Of a stretch of 39,488 bases of DNA, positions 34,389 to 39,488 are shown piece by piece. A program made the position numbers and the translations under genes. Origin of the DNA: Bdellovibrio sp. (GTDB lineage: Bacteria > Bdellovibrionota > UBA1018); contig JACPOE010000042.1 of the NCBI GenBank assembly GCA_016185105.1, positions 1-39,488 of the forward strand, in the 5' to 3' direction. The notes beneath the pieces were generated by a model. It was not told where the DNA came from. It ran no database searches and was given only the letters and a program-made list of their open reading frames with translations. Numbering within the stretch: position 1 is the stretch's first letter; every line of letters begins with the position of its first letter.

Positions 34389-35376
34389 CTACCTTCGACT
34401 CTTTAACAAAGATTTTAAGATAGCAGGGTGATTCGCTGAGTCCTTCATCAGTTCAGTGATCGCCCCAAGATCCTGCAAACCCTGTTGAACGAGCACTGAC
34501 TCCTGTGGGCCTTGAACGACTTTGCCGTCCACATAGATCCATTCAGCCGTTTGAATTCGACGGGCAAATTCACCGAGCAATGCGATACTAGCCTTTTCTA
34601 AGACCTGAGGATTCTCCTGACCCGAAAATTTACCTATTCCTCTGAGACCATATTCACCTTTCGGAGCCAAGATCCCCTTGAGTCTCGGATGAAAGGATTC
34701 CCCTTTGGAATAGATTTGAACGTTAAGATCTCCCTTAGGAAGTAACCAGTTTTCTTCTGCCTCGGCAATTTCCTTCCGATCCAGGAAAATCGCATACACA
34801 AAAGAATTTCCAAGTCGATCAGGATGAGCATCTGAACCTACCCAATCCGCTAACGCTGGAACGAATTTCAGCGAGCCGAGGGTCCTGGGAATAGGCAAAT
34901 AGGCACTCAAGATCATCTGCCTTCCAACGCGGTATAATGGGAAAGGTATCCAATTCAATGGCGGCTATTTCCGAAAGCAGTCTTTCAATAATCTCAGAAT
35001 AGATTTTTTGCGCCAACTGCTCGTTGAACCCACGCTGACCAATCCATTCTAGAAACTCAGCGGACTTTTTTAAATGAATTCCGAGGTCGACGTAGTCATG
35101 CCATTCTCGCTGTTTAATCAAACGGGATCGAATATGAGAGCGGTACATGAAAAGATCCCACACCGTATTCGGAATCCACGTCGCTTTTAAATCGGGAATG
35201 CCACTCGAATCTGCCTGTTTCTGGTTGTATTCCTTTTCAGTATAGAGATGAGCCTCTTGCTGCACTCTCGTGTCAAAGACATTTCTAATTCCTTGATTTG
35301 AGGGATTCTCGTAAAAATAGGCTGCATTTGCAGATGTGGAGACAAATAGCGCCAGAACTAAAAATAGCTTCTTCAT
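34389..35376 (-). pseudogene. Secreted protein of unknown function, interrupted by a frame shift
   Basis: The 5' frame (35376 down to 34819) begins MKKLFLVLALFVSTSANAAY, a clear signal peptide. It runs about 185 aa of alpha-helical sequence (IRSRLIKQREWHDYVDLGIH, EFLEWIGQRGFNEQLAQKIY) and stops at 34819. A second frame takes over somewhere in about 34820-34930 and continues to 34389 (VGSDAHPDRLGNSFVYAIFL, then a polar helical end). The span is 3n+1 nt, so one extra or two missing bases would join it into about 328 aa. No ribosome binding site supports a separate second gene. I do not recognise the family. The start codon abuts an octamer repeat. Confidence 0.6.
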
Positions 35377-35400
35377 AATATTCCAATATTCCAATATTCC
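35377..35400 (-). repeat. Triple octamer repeat directly upstream of a start codon
   Basis: Three exact copies of GGAATATT on the minus strand lie immediately before ATG 35376. Each unit brings a GGA that could act as a weak ribosome binding site. Eight is not a multiple of three, so a change in copy number would shift the upstream ATG at 35394 out of frame and would move promoter and leader spacing. This is a candidate contingency (phase-variable) repeat, although three copies is few. Confidence 0.8.
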
Positions 35401-35721
35401 AACTTTTATTGCTCGGTCTCTTTACCACGAAAAAACTGAACCTCCGAGGCCATAATCGATGGCCGCTTACCGAGGATAAGCAATACCTATGCCACCCCTC
35501 ATCTGTCCCCTACTTAAATTGATGAATAAATCTATATATTTATTTAAAAAACAGGAACCATACTACCAGAATGACTGTAAGTTCACCTTCATGTGCTTAC
35601 GGATGTAAAAAACATTTACACTTATTTGAATGGTCAATTCGTGGCAAATAAACTACCTGGCCCAGCCTTGAATGCTTGAACAAAATGAGAAATACTACGA
35701 CTCATCGGAAAGGGCCAATAA
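35401..35721. other. Intergenic region between divergent genes
   Basis: This 321-bp stretch has no convincing ORF. It contains an AT-rich hairpin with arms AATAAAT and ATTTATT (35525-35544, 6-nt loop) followed by a run of A. It also has a perfect inverted repeat TGTAAA-N5-TTTACA (35604-35620) that could be an operator. No well-spaced -35/-10 pair was found by eye, though both flanking genes must be transcribed from here. Confidence 0.4.
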
Positions 35722-36693
35722 ATGACTGCACTGAAAAAACTCTCTCACAAACTCGGACTACTTTTAATTCTGTGCTCACTCCCCGTAGAAGCTGCCCGAT
35801 GGGATCCAGGAACAAACCTGGAACAGATTCCAATTTGGCCAAAAGACCTACCAGCAATCCCTTCCAATCCCAGTCTAGATGAATCCGTCACACCTGGAGA
35901 AAAACCCATAGGGGGAGGACCCATTTCTATCATTTGGAATGTTAGCCAGCCAACAATGACAGTCTATCCCCCAAAAGCGCCAAACTCGGGTGCTGCAGTA
36001 GTGGTGCTTCCAGGAGGAGGCTATCACGGCCTAGCCATTGACCTTGAAGGCACTGAAGTCTGCGATTGGTTAACTTCAAAAGGTATAACCTGTATTTTAT
36101 TGAAATACCGCGTTCCAGCGTCGGGTCCATACTGGGACAAGAAATGTAGATGCCACGTCAAACCCAAAGTCTTTACCGCCTTACAGGACACTCAGCGTAC
36201 CCTAGGTTTGGTGCGTGCAAACGCCGCGAAGCTTAGGGTCGACCCAAAAAAGATCGGGGTGATTGGCTTCTCAGCAGGAGGACACCTAGCCGCAGCAATC
36301 AGTACGAATTACAAATCGCGAACCTATCCGGTCATCGACGTCGCTGACAAAGAGAGTTGTCGTCCCGACTTCGCAATGGTGCTCTATCCTGGACACATGT
36401 CTGATAATGACGACAATTTATCCGATCGATCCAAATTAAATCCTGACATTCCTGTCACTAGTAATACGCCGCCGACCTTCATGGTGCATGCGATGGATGA
36501 TCCCGTGGACACAGTTAAGTACTCCTTGCTTTACTTCAATGCCCTAAGAAAAGCGAAAGTTCCTGTGGAAATGCACCTCTTCGCTAACGGTGGGCACGCC
36601 TTCGCATTACGTCCAACTGAATCTTCAGTTTCTGACTGGACTGCTTTGGCGGATGGGTGGCTAAGGACAATCGGGATCGTCCCAAAACAATAG
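35722..36693 (+). CDS. Secreted alpha/beta hydrolase (esterase-like)
   Basis: This 323-aa protein has an N-terminal signal peptide (about residues 1-24, LLLILCSLPVEA). The catalytic fold is clear: oxyanion motif LPGGGYHGLA (about 93-102), nucleophile Ser in GFSAGGHLAAA (about 180-190), acid Asp in VHAMDDPVDTVKY (about 255-267), and His in ANGGHAFALR (about 289-298). This is the BD-FAE/xylan-esterase-like branch. A cysteine pair in WDKKCRCHVK is unusual and could form a disulfide. It is likely an exported ester hydrolase; the substrate is unknown. AAGGG sits 8 nt before ATG 35722. Confidence 0.88.
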   Translation: MTALKKLSHKLGLLLILCSLPVEAARWDPGTNLEQIPIWPKDLPAIPSNPSLDESVTPGEKPIGGGPISIIWNVSQPTMTVYPPKAPNSGAAVVVLPGGGYHGLAIDLEGTEVCDWLTSKGITCILLKYRVPASGPYWDKKCRCHVKPKVFTALQDTQRTLGLVRANAAKLRVDPKKIGVIGFSAGGHLAAAISTNYKSRTYPVIDVADKESCRPDFAMVLYPGHMSDNDDNLSDRSKLNPDIPVTSNTPPTFMVHAMDDPVDTVKYSLLYFNALRKAKVPVEMHLFANGGHAFALRPTESSVSDWTALADGWLRTIGIVPKQ

Positions 36694-36774
36694 CTTTTGT
36701 GTAAAAATCTTGGAGATTTCGTCTGCAGTTTTAGAATCTGAACAGACTTTACGCCGATTAAAAGGAGTCGAGCT

Positions 36775-36801
36775 ATGCTTAGCAGAACCCGATCTCGCTG
36801 A
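36775..36801 (+). CDS. Possible 8-codon mini-ORF with an ideal ribosome binding site
   Basis: AAAGGAG (36761-36767) is followed after 7 nt by ATG and seven sense codons (MLSRTRSR), then TGA. It lies in the 160-bp gap between the convergent hydrolase and response-regulator genes. Nothing downstream on this strand could be regulated by it, so it may be chance or a gene remnant. Confidence 0.15.
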   Translation: MLSRTRSR

Positions 36802-36854
36802 TTCACCTGTTTACTGTCACCCCTGCCCGGATGGGACGCTGATATTCAGGGTAA

Positions 36855-38270
36855 TCACCGCCGGATCAAGCCCAGCTCCTTAATTTTAAGCTGCAACCCT
36901 TTACGAGACAGACCTAGTTTCTCAGCAGCCCGAGTGACATTACCACCCGTCTCTTCCAAGGCCTTTTCAATCAGCTCCCGCTCTAAATTCTGGGTTTGTC
37001 GGCGAACAATAGCCTTAAATCCTTCGCTGCCCTCTTCTTCGGCACCGGGCATAGCAACCGGCTGAATTTCCTCTGGCAAATCAGCCAAGGTCAAGACACT
37101 GCCTTCACACATCAGAATCATACGCTCCAAGGCGTTCTCGAGTTGCCTAATATTCCCAGGCCACGGGTGATTTTTCAATGCGTTCAAGGTTTCAGGCATA
37201 ATAGCGGTGACAGACTTACGCAGTTTTTCATTGAACTGGGTTAGAAAGTATTTAACTAAAAGTTCGATATCTTCTTTTCGTTCTCGAAGCGCGGGTAAGT
37301 GAATCGGCACCACATTCAATCGGTAGAAAAGATCTTCTCGAAATCGTCCAGCCTTTACTTCCGCTTCTAGGTCTTTATTGCTGGCGGTGATAATACGAAC
37401 ATCAACCTGGATGGTATTGACTCCCCCTACTCGTTCAAACTCTTGCTCTTGTAAAACTCGAAGGAGTTTCACTTGCATCTCTGGAGGCATTTCGGCGACC
37501 TCATCCAGAAACAAGGTTCCTTCATGGGCCAGCTCAAACCGTCCAGGTTTGGATGCTACCGCGCCAGTAAAAGCTCCCCTTTCAAAACCAAAAAGTTCGC
37601 TTTCAATTAATGTAGCCGGAATTGCCGCACAGTTAATTTTGATGAAAGGTTTATTCGCCCGATTCGAGTTTCTGTGAATTTCAAAGGCGACAAGTTCTTT
37701 GCCTGTTCCGCTCTCTCCCCAAACCAGGACGGTGGATGGACTCGAAGCGATCTTTGAAATCACTTTAAAAATTTCTTGCATCTGAGAACTATTGCCAATG
37801 ATCGAACTGATTTCAGCCGCTGGCTGGGCGGAATTTGAAACAGGAGCAGGCCGTTGAGACGACACCAAAGTAATTGGCTCTTTTTGTCGTTGCTGGTGAG
37901 TAGCGACAGCTTTTTTTACAATAGTGAGCAACTCGCTCTGCTCAAAAGGTTTGGTAATAAAATCAAAAGCTCCACGCTTTAACGCGTTGACGGCAGATTC
38001 GACCGTTCCATAAGCCGTGATGATCACTACCGGGAGTTGAGGGTAGTTATTCTGGCAGAACTCTAGGATTTCCATTCCACCCGGTCCCGGCATGTAGAGA
38101 TCCGTGATAATCAGGTCCACATCGTCCGTACCGATGCTATCCATGGCCTCAGCGCTATCATTAAAGATCAAGGTCTCGTAGCCGGCTCGATCCAAAATCG
38201 CCTGAATAACAAAGGTAATATTTTTTTCGTCATCAATAACCAACACACGGCCCTGAACCCCTTGTACCAT
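36855..38270 (-). CDS. NtrC-family response regulator (receiver, AAA+, Fis helix-turn-helix)
   Basis: This is a two-component sigma-54 activator of 471 aa. The receiver domain spans about residues 7-125, with phosphoacceptor Asp57 in LIITDLYMPG and Lys107 in FITKPF. In the AAA+ domain Walker A GESGTGKE is at about 185-192, GAFTGA at about 232-237, then TLFLDEVAEM, FREDLFYRLNVVP and HPWPGNIRQLENALERM. The C-terminal Fis-type helix-turn-helix is GGNVTRAAEKLGLSRKGLQL. ATG 38270 with AGGAG upstream is chosen because it yields the standard receiver start (GRVLVIDDE). The longer frame would overlap the kinase gene. It lies 7 nt after the kinase stop, so it is a coupled kinase-regulator pair. Confidence 0.95.
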   Translation of the reverse strand: MVQGVQGRVLVIDDEKNITFVIQAILDRAGYETLIFNDSAEAMDSIGTDDVDLIITDLYMPGPGGMEILEFCQNNYPQLPVVIITAYGTVESAVNALKRGAFDFITKPFEQSELLTIVKKAVATHQQRQKEPITLVSSQRPAPVSNSAQPAAEISSIIGNSSQMQEIFKVISKIASSPSTVLVWGESGTGKELVAFEIHRNSNRANKPFIKINCAAIPATLIESELFGFERGAFTGAVASKPGRFELAHEGTLFLDEVAEMPPEMQVKLLRVLQEQEFERVGGVNTIQVDVRIITASNKDLEAEVKAGRFREDLFYRLNVVPIHLPALRERKEDIELLVKYFLTQFNEKLRKSVTAIMPETLNALKNHPWPGNIRQLENALERMILMCEGSVLTLADLPEEIQPVAMPGAEEEGSEGFKAIVRRQTQNLERELIEKALEETGGNVTRAAEKLGLSRKGLQLKIKELGLIRR

Positions 38271-38277
38271 CTCTGGA

Positions 38278-39480
38278 TTACTCCTTTGCAAAAGGCAATA
38301 TGATTGAAAACCGAGTGAAAAGTCCCTCTTCGCTGGCCACTTCGATCCTTCCCCGGTGAGACTCGATGATTTTCTGGGAGATCGAAAGCCCCAAGCCAGT
38401 GCCACTGGGTTTGGTCGTAAAAAACGGAATGAAGAGCTTTTCCAAATTCTCTTTCTTGATACCACACCCGGTGTCTTCTACGACTAGGAAAACTTCAGCA
38501 TGGGGAAAGCGCCCTTCGACGCTCACACTGACCCGAATCATTCCCGAATTCTTTCCAGCCAACGCGTTATTCGCGTTTTGAACAAGATTCATAATGACTT
38601 GTTGTAGCTGTTCAGCTGAAGCCATCACCCAGGCGGCAATCCGAGATTTTTGAAACTCAAGTTCGATACCAGTGTTCAAGCTGGGCTTCAAAAGCTCTAA
38701 GGTTTTCTCCGCAAGGGTGGATAAATCGACAGGATGAAGCTCTAGGGTGGGAGGTTTGGAATAGTCTAGAAACTGGGTAACCACTCGGTTCAAACGGTCC
38801 ACCTCTTCGACAATCACTCGCAAAAAGCGACTTTCTGGCTTGTCTGCCGAGGGGTCCAAAAACTGCGCGGCTCCTTTTATAGCACCCAAAGGATTTCGGA
38901 TCTCATGTGCAAGGCCGGCAGCCATTTCTCCGAGCGCCGCCAACCTTTCTTTTTCCCTTTGCCGTGCATAGATTTCCATACTTTGCATCATCTCAGCGGC
39001 CTTTTCAAAAAACGGGTAAATCACGGTCAAAAGACCCCAGTTATTTCCCCAGGCTTCGGGAGGAGAGGGAACGTCCAGAACCACGAATCCTAGCATTTTT
39101 CCGGATGAAAAAAGCGGAATCAGAAGATTTCCGCCCAACGCCCTTAGTCCTTCAATTAGGCTCGTGTAATTTTCTCGCTGGATACGGCTGGCAGACCGGT
39201 CAATTTCGTTTTCTAAGACTTGGTCTAAAAGGATAGGAAACTTTCCCTTTCGAGCTGAATCTTCCGCATATTTTAGCAATGACTGACTTGCGAGGACTTC
39301 TCTGAATCCATTCTTATGATTTTGAGAAGAGGGATCCACTGGAATTTCCTTTCCAATGGTACGTACCCTTCGGAACTTAGTACCGTCGCTGCGCAAGACA
39401 AAAAGAGCACCCCAGACCGGTACCAAAGTCTGTTCGGCAGTTCCCAGGATCACATGAAAAAGAGTACCCATGTCTACCAC
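38278..39480 (-). CDS. Sensor histidine kinase with GAF-like domain (5' end outside window)
   Basis: This is the partner kinase of the NtrC-type regulator. The visible 400 aa contain a GAF-like sensor part (about residues 1-165, GALFVLRSDG to GKMLGFVVLDVP) and a linker helix. The HisKA H-box ALGEMAAGLAHEIRNPLGAI has the phosphorylated His193. In the ATPase domain the N-box is QVIMNLVQNANNAL (about 290-303), then VEDTGCGIKKENLEKLF and FFTTKPSGTGLGLSI. There is no membrane helix in the visible part, so it may be cytosolic. The frame is open from GTG 39480 to the window edge, so the true start may be upstream. The NtrB/AtoS-like H-box fits its sigma-54 partner. Confidence 0.93.
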   Translation of the reverse strand: MVDMGTLFHVILGTAEQTLVPVWGALFVLRSDGTKFRRVRTIGKEIPVDPSSQNHKNGFREVLASQSLLKYAEDSARKGKFPILLDQVLENEIDRSASRIQRENYTSLIEGLRALGGNLLIPLFSSGKMLGFVVLDVPSPPEAWGNNWGLLTVIYPFFEKAAEMMQSMEIYARQREKERLAALGEMAAGLAHEIRNPLGAIKGAAQFLDPSADKPESRFLRVIVEEVDRLNRVVTQFLDYSKPPTLELHPVDLSTLAEKTLELLKPSLNTGIELEFQKSRIAAWVMASAEQLQQVIMNLVQNANNALAGKNSGMIRVSVSVEGRFPHAEVFLVVEDTGCGIKKENLEKLFIPFFTTKPSGTGLGLSISQKIIESHRGRIEVASEEGLFTRFSIILPFAKE

Positions 39481-39488
39481 CCCAGTAA

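Overview
The window looks like a chromosomal segment of a motile Gram-negative bacterium, most likely a Bdellovibrionota or delta-proteobacterial type. The reasons are a flagellar operon under a sigma-54 promoter, three sigma-54 activators in 39 kb, a Mla-type lipid transporter, lipoproteins and a secretin, a DUF4911-like gene, and a LysM/CpoB-like envelope pair. The lineage is inferred from gene content only. No rRNA, tRNA, CRISPR array, IS element or phage gene was seen.

Layout. (1) Positions 10380 down to 1, minus strand: one long operon with a secreted 987-aa TPR protein, a sigma-54 activator, then flgB, flgC, fliE, fliF, fliG, fliH and fliI, running off the left edge. A 15-nt sigma-54 promoter with exact spacing (10408-10422) lies just upstream. 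(2) Positions 10.4-13.8 kb, plus strand: a lipoprotein gene followed by mlaE, mlaF and mlaD, tightly coupled. (3) Positions 13.8-16.8 kb, minus strand: a second sigma-54 activator, then a small basic protein, metK and a small membrane protein. (4) Positions 16.8-21.5 kb, plus strand: a compact Tad-like cluster with a CpaC-type secretin, a short CpaF ATPase, a lipocalin-like/tocopherol-cyclase-like protein, a protein that looks like TadB and TadC in one chain, and perhaps a small membrane protein. (5) Positions 21.4-22.8 kb, minus strand: a shortened tldD and a DUF4911-like gene. (6) Positions 23-29 kb, plus strand: a CpoB-like lipoprotein, a LysM protein, dprA and topA. (7) Positions 29-36.7 kb: ddl (minus), Glu/Leu-type dehydrogenase with a clear terminator (plus), a secreted zinc phospholipase C-like protein, a GT-C membrane glycosyltransferase, an interrupted secreted protein (minus), and a secreted alpha/beta hydrolase (plus). 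(8) Positions 36.8-39.5 kb, minus strand: an NtrC-type response regulator and its GAF histidine kinase, the latter cut by the right edge.

The most notable signals are three broken reading frames. fliH carries one in-frame TGA, and its conserved-looking reading continues past it. The operon's own sigma-54 activator has lost what appears to be 11 nt inside the conserved YRLN segment of the AAA+ domain. A secreted protein at 34.4-35.4 kb has a frame shift and also a perfect triple octamer repeat directly against its start codon. Whether these are real mutations, recoding or consensus errors cannot be settled from the sequence. The Tad-like cluster with its embedded lipocalin-like gene is the best candidate for an uncommon functional assembly.
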